From assembly GCF_000817735.3 (NCBI RefSeq), contig NZ_JTJC03000005.1, positions 124,001 to 188,000 on the forward strand: a DNA stretch of 64,000 nt. Reading direction: 5' to 3'. Both the position numbers and the translations under genes were made by a program. Below, piece by piece: positions 50,642 through 60,427 of the stretch. The notes under the pieces are model-generated. The model was not told the DNA's origin. It was given only the letters and a program-made list of their open reading frames with translations, and did not search any database. This stretch comes from Scytonema millei VB511283. GTDB lineage: Bacteria; Cyanobacteriota; Cyanobacteriia; Cyanobacteriales; Chroococcidiopsidaceae. The stretch's first letter is position 1, and every line of letters starts with the position of its first letter.

Positions 50642-51367
50642 TTAAAAGAAAGCTGGTTGATGGCGAATCAAGTTGAAAAACTCTTCGCGGGTTTTTTGCT
50701 CGTCTTGGAATACGCCGAGCATGGCACTCGTGACAGTCCAAGAACCAGGTTTTTGCACCCCACGCATCACCATACACATATGGGTTGCTTCCATGACTAC
50801 TGCTACGCCTTGAGGTTCTAAAATTTCCTGTACCGCTTCAGCGATTTGGCGCGTCAGTCGTTCTTGTACTTGCAAACGGCGGGAGTACATTTCGACAATT
50901 CGAGCTAGCTTGCTCAGACCCACAACTTTTTGATTGGGAATATAGGCGAGGTGAGCTTTACCCATAAAGGGCAGCATATGATGCTCGCACAAGCTGAAGA
51001 AGTTGATATCGCGCACGAGTACCATCTCGTTGTGTCCTTCATCGAAAATGGCTCCGTTGACGAGTTCTTCTAAAGATTGACTGTATCCACTCGTGAGAAA
51101 CCGCATGGCTTCCGCAACACGCTTAGGGGTTTTCAACAAACCTTCTCGCTCTGGATCTTCGCCTACACCGATTAAGAGGGCGCGGACAGCCTCCATCATC
51201 GATTCGTGGGCTTCTGCTTCAGTAGGAGTCTGTAAATTTGGTTTTTGACCGTTGTGGGTGTTGCGGTCTGGTCGGGATTGAATCGCCTCCACCAGATCGG
51301 AATTTAGAGGAGACGATTGAAAGCGATTGGTAGAACCATTAGAACCGTTAGAAGCAGCAATAGTCAT
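50642..51367 (-). CDS. folE: GTP cyclohydrolase I (FolE)
   Basis: FolE converts GTP to dihydroneopterin triphosphate, the first step of folate and pterin synthesis. In 241 residues the N-terminal 50 are variable and the rest is the homodecameric enzyme: [12 protein letters not shown], then [20 protein letters not shown] with the zinc ligands Cys127 and a His of the EHH, and [18 protein letters not shown] with the second Cys. The C-terminus TREEFFNLI is typical. It is preceded by CATTGGT heptamers and followed by repeats and a terminator. Confidence 0.97.
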   Translation of the reverse strand: MTIAASNGSNGSTNRFQSSPLNSDLVEAIQSRPDRNTHNGQKPNLQTPTEAEAHESMMEAVRALLIGVGEDPEREGLLKTPKRVAEAMRFLTSGYSQSLEELVNGAIFDEGHNEMVLVRDINFFSLCEHHMLPFMGKAHLAYIPNQKVVGLSKLARIVEMYSRRLQVQERLTRQIAEAVQEILEPQGVAVVMEATHMCMVMRGVQKPGSWTVTSAMLGVFQDEQKTREEFFNLIRHQPAFF

Positions 51368-51394
51368 GGTGTATGTCTCAGATAAAGTTTAACA

Positions 51395-51440
51395 ATGGTT
51401 ATTGGTCATTAGTCATTGGTCATTGGTCATTGGTAAGAGG
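51395..51440. repeat. CATTGGT heptamers
   Basis: GGTTATTGGTCATTAGTCATTGG and further CATTGGT units lie upstream of folE. The same unit occurs near 63860. Confidence 0.7.
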
Positions 51441-51524
51441 CGAGAACATTATGTGGAGTTTCTTACTTACGACTTAATTCAGTAGCATTCATTTACAAAT
51501 GACGAATGATGAATGAGGAATGAC

Positions 51525-52250
51525 TTATAGAGCGCCACCACCAGGCATGAGAGTTAATTCAGCGATCGCGGCTGGTGCTGGTAGTAAAGCTGTATGTACG
51601 ATCGACTGTGCGACAATTTCTGGTGTCAGCATGGCATTACGGTCAAAGTTATGCTGAACTGTTTCGCTGTCCCAAAGTTCTGTATTCACAGCACCAGGAC
51701 AGATGGTGGTGACGCGAATACCGCGAGCGCTTTCCTCTGCTGCTAGGGTCTTGGATAAGGCAATCAAACCAGCTTTGCTGACGGAATAAGCTCCCCAGTT
51801 GGGGAAAGGAGTTTGTCCGGCGATGGAAGCAACGTTAATAATTGTACCGGAGCCGCGCTGGTGCATTGTGGGTAATACTGCCAAGATGCAGCCAAACACG
51901 CTGGTTAGGTTTAAATCTATCACTTTTTGCCAGTCAGACAGAGGCGTAGCACTCAAAGCGCCCGTGTAGCCCATACCCGCACTATTGACCAAAATATCTA
52001 TAGCTCCACAATCGGCAGCGATCGCAGCCATCTTCTCCGGCACGACATGAACTTGGGCAAGATCCACGGCATAAGTTTTTGCTTCTACGCCTGTCTGCCT
52101 TGCTGCACTTGCAACTGCCTCTAACTTGTCTAGCGAACGACCAACTAGAGCTAAGTTTACTCCCGTCTTTGCAAAGGCGAGGGCTGTTGCTTTACCGATT
52201 CCACTACTCGCACCTGTAATCAGGGCGCGTTTTCCCGTTGTCAATGTCAT
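51525..52250 (-). CDS. SDR family oxidoreductase
   Basis: The 241-residue classical short-chain dehydrogenase has ITGASSGIGKATALAFAK as the cofactor loop, LVNSAGMGYTG, INVASIAGQTPFPNWGAYSV with the catalytic Ser, and YSVSKAG with the catalytic Tyr and Lys. CPGAVNTELWD follows as usual. I place the start at the ATG ending at 52250 (MTLTTGKRALITG), with GGAG just upstream; a TTG frame to 52259 exists. The substrate is unknown. It lies beside accA and the alkane genes on the same strand, so a role in fatty-acid metabolism is possible but not shown. Confidence 0.92.
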   Translation of the reverse strand: MTLTTGKRALITGASSGIGKATALAFAKTGVNLALVGRSLDKLEAVASAARQTGVEAKTYAVDLAQVHVVPEKMAAIAADCGAIDILVNSAGMGYTGALSATPLSDWQKVIDLNLTSVFGCILAVLPTMHQRGSGTIINVASIAGQTPFPNWGAYSVSKAGLIALSKTLAAEESARGIRVTTICPGAVNTELWDSETVQHNFDRNAMLTPEIVAQSIVHTALLPAPAAIAELTLMPGGGAL

Positions 52251-52645
52251 AAACTCCAACTTAATCGCACCACAAATTGCATGGCTGTTTTACTCATGTC
52301 AATCTCTGACCCCCGACTGATGCAATGACCTCAAGATTCAATTTATACTCTCGATCTATACCTTCTTGTCTCAAACGATTGAGCAGATTATTAATTCTTT
52401 ATTCGTATTGGCTATAGCCATTCAATCGCGGATTTAATATATAAATCTCATAAAGGAGTTGGATATAATCTAGAGATTGCCGATCGATAGGCGATCGCCA
52501 ACCATAAGTGTAGACATTGCTGCTACCTGTTTTCTACGTTGCTTTGCCTTGCTCAGCACGAGACAAAAATGAGAGGCTGTAAAAAATCTTTACACCCCTT
52601 GTTGATTATACCACCATCTTTTCCGTCTTCATCTTCTGACAAAAC
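52251..52645. other. Gene-free 395 bp between accA and the SDR gene
   Basis: This is ordinary AT-rich DNA with GCGATCGCC and CGATCGATAGGCGATCG HIP1-like words near 52485. It is too long for a tight operon, so the SDR gene probably has its own promoter here. No hairpin with a T-run was seen. Confidence 0.5.
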
Positions 52646-53626
52646 TTAGGACTCAAATTCGGTAAAAACACCAATCTGACGGAATTTTTGATACCGTAGT
52701 TGACGGCGCTGTTGGCTAGTAAGCTGAGTTAATTCTTCTAAATGTTGTAGCAAAGCTTGCTTGAGAGCGATCGCGGCTTTGAGAGGGTCGGAGTGAGCGC
52801 CGCCAATTGGCTCTGGTAAGATTTGGTCAACAATACCTAAATTTTGTAAATCGATTGCTGTCATTTTTAATGCCACAGCAGCTTGAGCGGCTTTACTTGC
52901 ATCTCGCCAAACAATTGCAGCACAAGCCTCCGGGGTGATGACAGTATAAACTGCATGTTCAAACATGAGCAGGCGTTCGCCGACACCAATACCCAAAGCC
53001 CCACCAGAAAAAGCTTCACCGATCGCGGTACAAATAATCGGTACGTCTAAGCTAAACATTTCGCGTAAATTATAGGCGATCGCTTCCCCAATTCCTTGTT
53101 CTTCAGCTGCGACTGTGGGTAAAGCCCCTGGAGTATCGATAAAAGTTAAGATTGGCATTCCAAAGCGGTTGGCGTGTTCCATCAACCGCATTGCTTTGCG
53201 ATAGCCACCCGGGGAAGCCATCCCAAAATTACGGGCAATATTATCTTTCGTATCGCGTCCTTTCTGATTGCCTAAGATGACGACTGGTCGCCCTGCAAGA
53301 CGCGCTACGCCACCAACTATAGCAGAATCATCGCCGCCACGGCGATCGCCGTGTAACTCCATCCATTCGTCGCTAATAGCTTGAATGTAATCCAAGGTAC
53401 TAGGACGACGGGGATGCCTTGCCAGTTGTAATTTTTGCGACGGAGATAAACTATTAAAAATCTCCTGGCGCAATTGGCGGGCGCGGGCTTCTAGTCGGCG
53501 AATCTCTTCCGACACGTCAACGCCATTTTCTGTTGCTAGCTCTCGAATTTGGTCGATGCGCGACTCCAAATCGACTAGTGGCTTTTCAAAATCTAACAGG
53601 AGAGTTTTGCGTTCGGTTGTTGCCAT
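52646..53626 (-). CDS. accA: Acetyl-CoA carboxylase carboxyltransferase subunit alpha
   Basis: AccA, with AccD, transfers CO2 from biotin to acetyl-CoA, giving malonyl-CoA for fatty acids. The 326 residues begin with [20 protein letters not shown] and contain [39 protein letters not shown]-like [20 protein letters not shown] and [20 protein letters not shown]. The length is normal. It follows aar and ado on the same strand, a neighbourhood I recall from many alkane-producing cyanobacteria. Confidence 0.97.
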   Translation of the reverse strand: MATTERKTLLLDFEKPLVDLESRIDQIRELATENGVDVSEEIRRLEARARQLRQEIFNSLSPSQKLQLARHPRRPSTLDYIQAISDEWMELHGDRRGGDDSAIVGGVARLAGRPVVILGNQKGRDTKDNIARNFGMASPGGYRKAMRLMEHANRFGMPILTFIDTPGALPTVAAEEQGIGEAIAYNLREMFSLDVPIICTAIGEAFSGGALGIGVGERLLMFEHAVYTVITPEACAAIVWRDASKAAQAAVALKMTAIDLQNLGIVDQILPEPIGGAHSDPLKAAIALKQALLQHLEELTQLTSQQRRQLRYQKFRQIGVFTEFES

Positions 53627-53639
53627 CTCGGAGTAAGTA

Positions 53640-53770
53640 GTGAGTAGCGAGGGGTGAGGAGTGGTGAGTCAGTTGTCAGTTATCAGTTATCGGTGACCAG
53701 TTAATTTTGACTTCTGACTTCTGTTTTCTGACTCCTCAGTTTTGACTTTTGACTTTTAACTTTTAACTTT
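53640..53770. repeat. Short tandem repeats, aar-accA gap
   Basis: GTCAGTTATCAGTTATC and units such as TTTTGACTTTTGACTTTTAAC fill the gap between aar and accA. Confidence 0.75.
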
Positions 53771-53789
53771 TGACTTACTCTTGAATCCT

Positions 53790-54827
53790 TTAAACTGGTA
53801 AATTCTCAAACAGTAGAGGGCGAAAGCCATGTTTGCGAGACATTTGACCAATTTGATCCATCTTGGTCACAGTAATTTGGTTGCGTCCCCAAGAAAAGTT
53901 AGTGTAGACTTTTTCAAATTCCAGCAACATTGATTCGGCAAAGCAGGCAAACAACTGACGGGCTGGTACATCCATGAAGTTAACAATCTTCATAATCTTC
54001 CAGTCGATATCCAAAGAATGCTCGACAATGCCACCGTTGAGGATGTAAACTCCTGGGTGCTGAATTTTCGTTGCCAAATTTTTAGGATAACCACCATCAA
54101 TCATCAAACACGGTTGTTTTAACATCTGGGTATCGATTTCAATTCCCTTGGGCATACTTGCCACCCAGACGACGATATCTGCTTGTGGTAGGGCAGTTTC
54201 CAAATCTAAGATTTTACCCCGCCCTAACTCTGCCTGTAATGTTTGTAGGCGCTCTTGATTGCGGGCAATGAGTAATAAATCTGCTACGTCGGTACGAGCA
54301 TTTAACCAGCGACAAACTGCACTACCAATGTCACCGCTAGCGCCGCAAACGGCAACAGTAGCTCGATTGAGGTCAATTCCCAACTGCCTTGCTGCTTGCT
54401 CCACCTGCTGACAGATAATGTACGCAGTATGAGTGTTCCCCGTAGTGAACTGCTCGAATTTCAGTTGCACGTTACGGACTTGTTTGATCTGCTGCAAGTT
54501 AAAGTTTTCAAAAATAATCGAAGAAAAGCCGCCCAAAGCTGTAATGTCAATCCCATGCTTTTGAGCGTGCGCCATTGCGTTGATGATTTTTCGCGTTGCG
54601 GCTTTAATCCGTCGCGTGGCAAGCATTTCTGGCAGAAAGCAAGATTCGACATACTTGCCCTCGATTTGCTGTCCAGTGACGCTAGTAACTTTGATATCAT
54701 CGACTATCTGTGGTGGTGCGCTGCACCAAAAATCAAGTCCTTGATCGGCATATTCGGGGTAGCCCAATTCTTTTGCTACCGATTGTGCGTGTTCCAGACT
54801 GTTTAAGTGACCGATTAGACCAAACAT
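53790..54827 (-). CDS. aar: Long-chain acyl-[acyl-carrier-protein] reductase (AAR)
   Basis: AAR reduces fatty acyl-ACP to the fatty aldehyde that ADO converts to an alkane. The 345 residues begin [20 protein letters not shown], diagnostic for the family. [13 protein letters not shown] and [18 protein letters not shown] (the NADPH loop, about 168-185) are present, followed by [18 protein letters not shown] upstream of it. [17 protein letters not shown] lies in the second half. It is read directly after ado (173-bp gap with GGGAGTAGGG repeats), so the pair is the standard cyanobacterial alkane pathway. Confidence 0.97.
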   Translation of the reverse strand: MFGLIGHLNSLEHAQSVAKELGYPEYADQGLDFWCSAPPQIVDDIKVTSVTGQQIEGKYVESCFLPEMLATRRIKAATRKIINAMAHAQKHGIDITALGGFSSIIFENFNLQQIKQVRNVQLKFEQFTTGNTHTAYIICQQVEQAARQLGIDLNRATVAVCGASGDIGSAVCRWLNARTDVADLLLIARNQERLQTLQAELGRGKILDLETALPQADIVVWVASMPKGIEIDTQMLKQPCLMIDGGYPKNLATKIQHPGVYILNGGIVEHSLDIDWKIMKIVNFMDVPARQLFACFAESMLLEFEKVYTNFSWGRNQITVTKMDQIGQMSRKHGFRPLLFENLPV

Positions 54828-54914
54828 GTATTACGGATGTCAAACTGGTAGCTCTGACAAAGCAGAGCGGGTGGATGAGAATTTTTGTATCTTTAATCTT
54901 AAAAATACTACATA

Positions 54915-54955
54915 AAGGGAGCAGGGAGCAGGGAGTAGGGAGTAGGGAACAAGCA
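54915..54955. repeat. GGGAGCA/GGGAGTA heptamers in the ado-aar gap
   Basis: Copies of AGGGAGCAGGGAGTAGGGAG lie between the two alkane genes. Confidence 0.85.
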
Positions 54956-55000
54956 ATTCTCGCTACTAGCGACTTCCTACTCTAGTCCCTAACCCCTATG

Positions 55001-55696
55001 TCAAACAGCTTGTAGTCCGTAGGCGGATAGACGCATGATGTCACGGTTGGAGAAGCCAATATTGGCAAGAGTTTCAACGTATTGGATCATGAAGTCTTCC
55101 ACCAAAGCATCTTTTTCCATGCCTAAAACCCGAGCATCATCCTCGACTTTATTCAGCATTTGCCAGACAATCGGGAGATTTTGGCGATTGGCTGCTTCTA
55201 GTTCGGCTTTGGACTGTTCAAAGTTGTCTTTCAGCCAAACTTCGCCGAAATTGAGGTGAGTATACTCGTCTTTGACAACGCCCTCAGTAATTTTACGAGC
55301 GAAGTCATCGGCACAGGGGATGTAGATGTTGTAAGCCGCGATCGCAAAACACTCAATAATCAGCGATTGAATTAGCAAGCACGTTACGACTTGTCCTGCG
55401 GCTGCTGCTTGTTGAAAGTTTTGATGCAGCCCAGAAAAGAACTCCCGAGCAAATTGCATATCTGGTGTAACTTGGAGATTGCGCCCGCAGGCTTCAAACC
55501 CTTTTTTGTGGCGGTTCTCCATTTTGGATAGGCGAATCAGCTCGTCCTTGAATTCCGGTAGCATTTCAGCCAAACGAATATAGTTTTCGTAGGCTTCTTG
55601 TTCCCCTTCGATCACGATCGCGTTAATGCGACTGTATGCGTCCTTGTAGGTTTCGCTGTGGAAATCGATTTCGGAGGTGGCAGCAACTTGCTGCAT
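55001..55696 (-). CDS. ado: Aldehyde-deformylating oxygenase (ADO)
   Basis: ADO turns fatty aldehydes into alkanes one carbon shorter, plus formate, using a di-iron centre, O2 and reductant. In 231 residues the di-iron ligands stand at the positions known for the family: Glu32, Glu60, His63, Glu115, Glu144 and His147. Surrounding motifs are [47 protein letters not shown] and [13 protein letters not shown]. It is the first gene of the ado-aar pair. The products would be C15-C17 hydrocarbons in membranes (family knowledge). Confidence 0.98.
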   Translation of the reverse strand: MQQVAATSEIDFHSETYKDAYSRINAIVIEGEQEAYENYIRLAEMLPEFKDELIRLSKMENRHKKGFEACGRNLQVTPDMQFAREFFSGLHQNFQQAAAAGQVVTCLLIQSLIIECFAIAAYNIYIPCADDFARKITEGVVKDEYTHLNFGEVWLKDNFEQSKAELEAANRQNLPIVWQMLNKVEDDARVLGMEKDALVEDFMIQYVETLANIGFSNRDIMRLSAYGLQAV

Positions 55697-55854
55697 AGTC
55701 GTTCACTCCTATTGGCGTAAATCAGATTTGTCGATTGCGGTTGACTCTTTAGCTCTATGCATCAGCGTCAACAATAATTAAAATTAAACCTAACAAATCC
55801 CAAGGGGATCTGTTATCTATTGCAGCAAAATAGAGTTCATTTGGGAGAATATCA

Positions 55855-55878
55855 CCTCTAGGTATAAAAGCATAGAGG
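55855..55878 (+). other. Small hairpin upstream of the ABC permease gene
   Basis: CCTCTA...TAGAGG forms a 6-bp stem with a 12-base loop (GGTATAAAAGCA). It lies about 30 bp before the GTG start. Its role is unknown; it may be chance. Confidence 0.3.
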
Positions 55879-55907
55879 AAAACGGACAATTCATACTTCA
55901 GAAAGAT

Positions 55908-56732
55908 GTGAATGCTAAACATAGGAATCTCTCCATACCATCCTTTAGCCTTGTCGTGCTGGTACTAGGAGCGGTAATTGTCTTGCTCCCACTAGGAATT
56001 GTCTTCCTCACATCCTTTGCACCGCCTGGGTCAACACCTGAGTTGTTACCGCGATCGGGATGGACTTTAATAAACTACCAACAAGCATGGCAGCGAGCTA
56101 ATTTCTTGCTAGCGTTTGCTAATTCCACGCTGGTAGCTCTAGCCGTGACTGGAATTCAAATCGCGACCTCAGCTTTAGCGGGTTATGCCTTGGCAAGATT
56201 GAAGTTTCGAGGACAACAAGCATTACTACTAATTATTTTGGCAACTTTAGTCATTCCATTTCAGCTATTAGTTATTCCTATCTTTCTCGTCCTCAAATGG
56301 GGACATTTAATTAATACCTACGGAGCATTAATTCTACCTACAGCTGTAAATGGTTTTGGAATTTTCTTACTCAGGCAGTATTTTCAAACTATTCCTATAG
56401 AGTTAGAAGAAGCAGCAGCGATCGATGGGGCGAACCGCTTGCAAATCTTATGGCGGGTGATGTTGCCTTTATCTCGTCCGGCTTTGGTAACATTATTTTT
56501 GTTTACATTTATCGGTGAATGGAACGATTTATTTAAACCGCTTGTCTTCACCACGCGCCCAGAATTACGGACAGTTCAATTAGCACTAGCTGAGTTTCAA
56601 GAACAATTTACTAATAACTGGTCTTTACTGATGGCAGCAGTCGCGATCGCTACCTTGCCAGTCATATTAATATTTCTGATTGGACAGAAACAATTTATTC
56701 AGGGAATCGCTTCGACAGGAATCAAAAATTAA
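55908..56732 (+). CDS. Carbohydrate ABC transporter permease (MalG type)
   Basis: This is a 274-residue inner-membrane protein with six hydrophobic segments (for example SLVVLVLGAVIVLLPLGIVF). The EAA loop EEAAAIDGANRLQILWRVML fits the MalG/UgpE family and contacts the ATPase. The GTG start at 55908 has AGAAAG upstream. The sugar-binding protein, the second permease and the ATPase are not next to it, so it may share components encoded elsewhere. The substrate is unknown; its presence in a genome rich in trehalose and glycogen genes is suggestive only. Confidence 0.92.
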   Translation: MNAKHRNLSIPSFSLVVLVLGAVIVLLPLGIVFLTSFAPPGSTPELLPRSGWTLINYQQAWQRANFLLAFANSTLVALAVTGIQIATSALAGYALARLKFRGQQALLLIILATLVIPFQLLVIPIFLVLKWGHLINTYGALILPTAVNGFGIFLLRQYFQTIPIELEEAAAIDGANRLQILWRVMLPLSRPALVTLFLFTFIGEWNDLFKPLVFTTRPELRTVQLALAEFQEQFTNNWSLLMAAVAIATLPVILIFLIGQKQFIQGIASTGIKN

Positions 56733-56767
56733 TCTAGAGACGTTACAAGTAACGTCTCTATAAAAAA

Positions 56768-57799
56768 TTACTCTTCGCTAATTTGTAAGCGGATCGTGCG
56801 TTCGTTATCTCCACCTAAACTGACTTCCATCACTTCACCACCGAGAGGTTCGAGACAACTCAAAAGCGATCGCAAGTGGGGAGTACTCGCCCCCGTGTCT
56901 ACATACAAGCGATCGGCTAAACTACCGATCCGCTTCCAAGTACCGTAAAGTTTAGCTATGGTTTGTTCTAACTGCGATGCCTGATTTACCAAGTCAGCCG
57001 CGACGTTAATACAGCCTACTCGAATTGCTTCCTGAATCGCCCGTTCTAAGTCTACATCGTCATTATTTAGGGCTTGGACGGTCGTAGCAGCATTAATATA
57101 TTTGGACAAGTACTTTGCTTCCGTCGTCACTTCTTTAATCGTATCTATGTCAGGATTTGCTGCAATTTCCCGCTGTAACTCTTTTTGGTGAGACTCCGGT
57201 AGTTTCTCCATTTCTTTCACCAGAGGCGCAAGATAGCGGGGTGGAAGCGCGTTTTCTGAAGCTTTCACTTTAACTGGTTCGGGGAGGAGTTCGGACGACA
57301 TCGCCATCCACTCATCCGATAGCTGACGCACTTCACGACGGGTAATGCGATCGCCTCGTTTCGCTGCATCGGTAACTAATTGTTGAATTTCCGGTTCCGC
57401 CTTTGCAGTTTCGATAAACGCTCGTTTACTAAAGCATCTCACGGCATTGGGGTCTAAATCCCCTTGTTCTACTAGCGTATCGGCACTGTTAGCTAACTCG
57501 ATTAAGGAGTATGCTTGACTTTTACTAATTTCCCGCGCTTTCAGCCAATTGAGAAAGCCGCTACCACGGGCATCTCCTTGTTTTTTCTCGCGATCGCGCA
57601 CCGCCCTTAAAATTCTGCCCCGCCAGATTTCTGTCTGTAGATCGAAGCGATCGCAAACTAGCCATGCATTATCTAGCTGCTGCTGAAAATCATGTTCCGA
57701 AATTTCTTCGTCTTCAGGATCGGGCAGTTCAAAATTGAGATCGATTGACTCTGCTAGGACAGCAGCTAGGTCGTCAGTAGAAGCGGAGGATTGCAACAT
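56768..57799 (-). CDS. Unknown protein with KorB/ParB-like helical middle region
   Basis: I do not recognise a named family for these 343 residues. The N-terminal 50 residues are acidic (FELPDPEDEEISEHDF). The middle has WRGRILRAVRDREKKQGDAR, then FLNWLKAREISKSQAYSLIE, which looks like a helix-turn-helix-type region, then VRCFSKRAFIETAK and ITRREVRQLSDEW, as in ParB/KorB helical domains. The C-terminal third (INAATTVQALNNDDVDLERA onwards, ending EVSLGGDNERTIRLQISEE) may be a dimer domain. DNA binding is inference. No parA, repA or phage gene is near. It is soluble with normal codon use. Confidence 0.75.
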   Translation of the reverse strand: MLQSSASTDDLAAVLAESIDLNFELPDPEDEEISEHDFQQQLDNAWLVCDRFDLQTEIWRGRILRAVRDREKKQGDARGSGFLNWLKAREISKSQAYSLIELANSADTLVEQGDLDPNAVRCFSKRAFIETAKAEPEIQQLVTDAAKRGDRITRREVRQLSDEWMAMSSELLPEPVKVKASENALPPRYLAPLVKEMEKLPESHQKELQREIAANPDIDTIKEVTTEAKYLSKYINAATTVQALNNDDVDLERAIQEAIRVGCINVAADLVNQASQLEQTIAKLYGTWKRIGSLADRLYVDTGASTPHLRSLLSCLEPLGGEVMEVSLGGDNERTIRLQISEE

Positions 57800-57897
57800 G
57801 AGAAGGCGAACGATCTGGTCACAGACCGTTTATTATTGCACGACCAGCCGAGCATGAATAGCTCGTACTTTTCCCCTTTCCTGCCATCTGCGTCGCG

Positions 57898-58107
57898 CTA
57901 ACTGTTGAAAGGCAAATCGGGGCAACGAAACCAGTTTCGATCTACCCACTCAGCTTTAAACTTGCCTCTCGTCAACTTTTCTACCAAATTCGGAGTGTGG
58001 GGACCTGGCAAAATATTAACCCCCATTCTACTTTTTGCCTTATAAGCAGGTATAATCGAAAACATTATTAATATAGTAGCGATCGCTACTTGTTGTTTCT
58101 TGAGCAT
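57898..58107 (-). CDS. Small hypothetical protein with signal-like N-terminus
   Basis: The start at the ATG ending at 58107 gives 69 residues (MLKKQQVAIATILIMFSIIP); a TTG frame runs to 58119. The N-terminus could be a signal or membrane segment. The rest (LPGPHTPNLVEKLTRGKFKA, then VDRNWFRCPDLPF) has no recognisable match. No clear ribosome site was seen. It may be a real small protein. Confidence 0.35.
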   Translation of the reverse strand: MLKKQQVAIATILIMFSIIPAYKAKSRMGVNILPGPHTPNLVEKLTRGKFKAEWVDRNWFRCPDLPFNS

Positions 58108-58673
58108 AGAATTTGACAATATCTATTACTTTATTAAGTTAAGTATACAGTTAAATCAATTTTTTTAAGTATAAATAGTAACTACCGTATAAGTTTTTCA
58201 CTTAGGTAGTCGGCAATATCCATAGGAGGAAACACCTATAGAGACGATGAAGCCTCGCATAGAGTTCCTTCAATTGGACTCTATCTAATTCCAGAAAAAT
58301 AGCTATGTTGCCTATAAGCACTGCAATATCTAAGAAAGCGACGAAGAGACACTGCTTTGCTTCTTTTTGCTCAACAGAAAAAACTTACCTACCCTTTGCG
58401 CCTACTTTGCGAGAACGCTGCGCGTATGCGTCTATGGGTGACATTATCCTCTTCACACGAACTCTACCAACTAGGCGATGTGCCTAGAGCTGAGATTAGA
58501 GAGAATCAAAACCAGGAATTTAGAAAATTGCGATCGCAGCTACTTAACCTACATTAGTAAGCGATCGCTCTAAAACATCGAGCCGAAAAATAGTATGCTT
58601 CGATCTGGTAGTTGCCAGCGTCACCTAGACTAAAGGCAGCACGTTCACTTGACTGTCATAGGAGGATAGGCTA
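58108..58673. other. Gene-free 566 bp upstream of mgtE
   Basis: This gap contains the Yfr2-like RNA candidate (58215-58290), AT-rich promoter-like DNA before it, and several HIP1-like sites near 58530-58565. Two overlapping 60- to 66-codon frames at 58305-58557 carry no recognisable sequence. The last 50 bp hold the mgtE ribosome site. I see no known Mg2+ riboswitch consensus. Confidence 0.5.
58215..58290 (+). ncRNA. Yfr2/Cyano-1-like small RNA candidate
   Basis: The first hairpin is ATAGG-AGGAAACA-CCTAT (58222-58239), with the loop AGGAAACA that I recall as the conserved feature of the Yfr2 family. GAGACGATGAAGCCTC follows, and then a second hairpin ATAGAGT-T-CC/GGACTCTAT (58259-58284) with one bulged U. 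A TATAAG near 58188 could be its -10 box. No T-run follows the last hairpin. Yfr2 RNAs are small regulatory RNAs widespread in cyanobacteria. Confidence 0.55.
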
Positions 58674-60074
58674 TTGACCGATCGTAACAACCCATCCTCG
58701 ACCCTGCAAAACTTCTCGCGTAAAGAATTACGCAACCTCGTACGCACTCAACTGCTAGCCCTACTGGAACAGGGAGACTTACAGGGAGCTAAAGCCATTT
58801 TGGTTCCGGTACAGCCTGCTGATATTGCCGAAGCCATTGAAGGCTTACCCGAACCAATGCAAGTACTTGCCTTTCGCTTGCTTTCTAAAGGCGAGGCGAT
58901 CGAAGTTTACGAATATCTCGACCATAGCGTACAAGAAGCACTCGTTCAAGAATTCAAGCGCCAAGATGTGATCGATATTGTGGATAAAATGTCGCCAGAC
59001 GATCGCGCCCGCTTATTCGACGAACTACCCGCTAAAATTGTCAATCGCTTGCTAGAACAACTCAGCCCTTCCGAACGGCAAGCCACCGCCCTGTTATTAG
59101 GATACGAAACGGGAACAGCAGGGCGGATCATGACCCCAGAGTTAATCTCTCTGAAAGAGGGAATGACCGTCACGCAAGCCCTGGAACGCATTCGCTATTT
59201 AGCTAAAAATACAGAAACTATTTACTACCTTTATGTCACCGATGCAGCGAGAAGGCTGACGGGAACCTTATCTTTACGTGATTTAGTCACTGCCGATCCG
59301 CAAGAAACGATTGGCGAAATTATGACCCGCGATGCTATCTGCGTGCATACAGATACCGATCAAGAAGAAGTCGCTAGATTAATTCAGCGTTACGACTTTC
59401 TCGCCGTTCCAGTCGTCGATCGCGAACAGCGACTTGTAGGCATCGTTACTGTAGATGACGTAATTGATATTATTCAGCAGGAAACTACCGAGGATATCTA
59501 CGCTTTAGGTGGAGGCGTGCAATCTGGGGGCGATGGTTATTTTCAGAGTAATTTATTCTCCGTTGCCCGCAAGCGAGTTGTTTGGTTATTCGTCTTACTC
59601 ATTACAAATACCGTTACAGGCACAATTATTAAAGCTGAAGAAGAGATTTTACAAAAAGTTGTCACCCTAGCGGCGTTTATTCCCTTACTCACTGGTACTG
59701 GTGGTAACGTAGGGGCGCAGTCTTCAACTGTCGTCATTCGCGGGATGAATACCGATGAAATTAGGGCGTTAGGACCAGCACAAGTCATTATTAGAGAGGC
59801 ACTAGCTGGATTGTTACTCGGTTCCATGTTGGGAACGGTCGCCACGATTTGGGCTTTTTTCTTACAGGGAAACTTATCGGTAGCGATCGCCGTAGGAGCC
59901 AGTCTTGTAGCAATTTCTGTTTTGGCTTCTGTTTCCGGTTCTGCACTACCATTTTTATTTCGCTTACTAGGCTTAGATCCGGCTTTGATGTCAGCGCCGT
60001 TTATTACAACCGCAGTTGACGTACTGGGAGTTTTAATTTATTTCAACTTGGCAAGAGTCATTTTACGGGTCTAA
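58674..60074 (+). CDS. mgtE: Magnesium transporter MgtE
   Basis: MgtE is a Mg2+ channel or transporter gated by cytoplasmic Mg2+. The 466 residues have the standard layout: an MgtE N domain (LVPVQPADIAEAIEGLPEPM, MSPDDRARLFDELPA), two CBS domains (GRIMTPELISLKEGMTVTQA, and EIMTRDAICVHTDTDQEEVA) and five C-terminal membrane segments with PLLTGTGGNVGAQSSTVVIR, the conserved pore region. I accept the TTG start at 58674 because AGGAGG lies eight bases upstream and the family N-terminus fits. The upstream leader carries the Yfr2-like RNA. Confidence 0.95.
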   Translation: MTDRNNPSSTLQNFSRKELRNLVRTQLLALLEQGDLQGAKAILVPVQPADIAEAIEGLPEPMQVLAFRLLSKGEAIEVYEYLDHSVQEALVQEFKRQDVIDIVDKMSPDDRARLFDELPAKIVNRLLEQLSPSERQATALLLGYETGTAGRIMTPELISLKEGMTVTQALERIRYLAKNTETIYYLYVTDAARRLTGTLSLRDLVTADPQETIGEIMTRDAICVHTDTDQEEVARLIQRYDFLAVPVVDREQRLVGIVTVDDVIDIIQQETTEDIYALGGGVQSGGDGYFQSNLFSVARKRVVWLFVLLITNTVTGTIIKAEEEILQKVVTLAAFIPLLTGTGGNVGAQSSTVVIRGMNTDEIRALGPAQVIIREALAGLLLGSMLGTVATIWAFFLQGNLSVAIAVGASLVAISVLASVSGSALPFLFRLLGLDPALMSAPFITTAVDVLGVLIYFNLARVILRV

Positions 60075-60097
60075 AATTCCCAGTTTCTAATCCCCGC

Positions 60098-60355
60098 TCA
60101 CAGTTCCGAAGCACTATCGGGTGCAACAATTTCCCCTTTACCCATTTGAAGGATCATCTCATCATCGGTAATGAGTTCGCTCAGTTCCTTCACTTGTAAA
60201 TTCATACTCTCGCAGGCTCGCTTGAGCGCTTGTGAAAAACCATTTAAATCTTCACCAAAACCGCACTGACGGGCAGCAGTTTCAATTCCCTGCTTAGCGT
60301 TTGCTCTCGCACAGTCAACTAATTCAGTACCTTGCAGTGGTGTAGGTGATGCCAT
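60098..60355 (-). CDS. Small conserved-type soluble protein, function unknown
   Basis: The 85-residue protein (MASPTPLQGTELVDCARANA, then ALKRACESMNLQVKELSELI, ending KGEIVAPDSASEL) is mainly helical with three Cys in the first two thirds (CARA, QCGFGED, RACES). There is no signal peptide. I recall similar short proteins in cyanobacteria but no function. It is convergent with mgtE, 23 bp apart. Confidence 0.65.
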   Translation of the reverse strand: MASPTPLQGTELVDCARANAKQGIETAARQCGFGEDLNGFSQALKRACESMNLQVKELSELITDDEMILQMGKGEIVAPDSASEL

Positions 60356-60427
60356 ATTTTAATTACTACTGTCTCGGTATTTTTTGTTAGAGTAGCAAAT
60401 CTGTGGATATGGCTGCATCTTTCCTAA

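Noticed and set aside
50471-50821. 116-codon frame on the plus strand over the folE end.
   Set aside because: It reads heptameric repeats and then the antisense of folE.
58305-58557. Two overlapping 60- to 66-codon frames upstream of mgtE.
   Set aside because: They overlap each other in different frames, lack recognisable sequence and show no convincing ribosome site.
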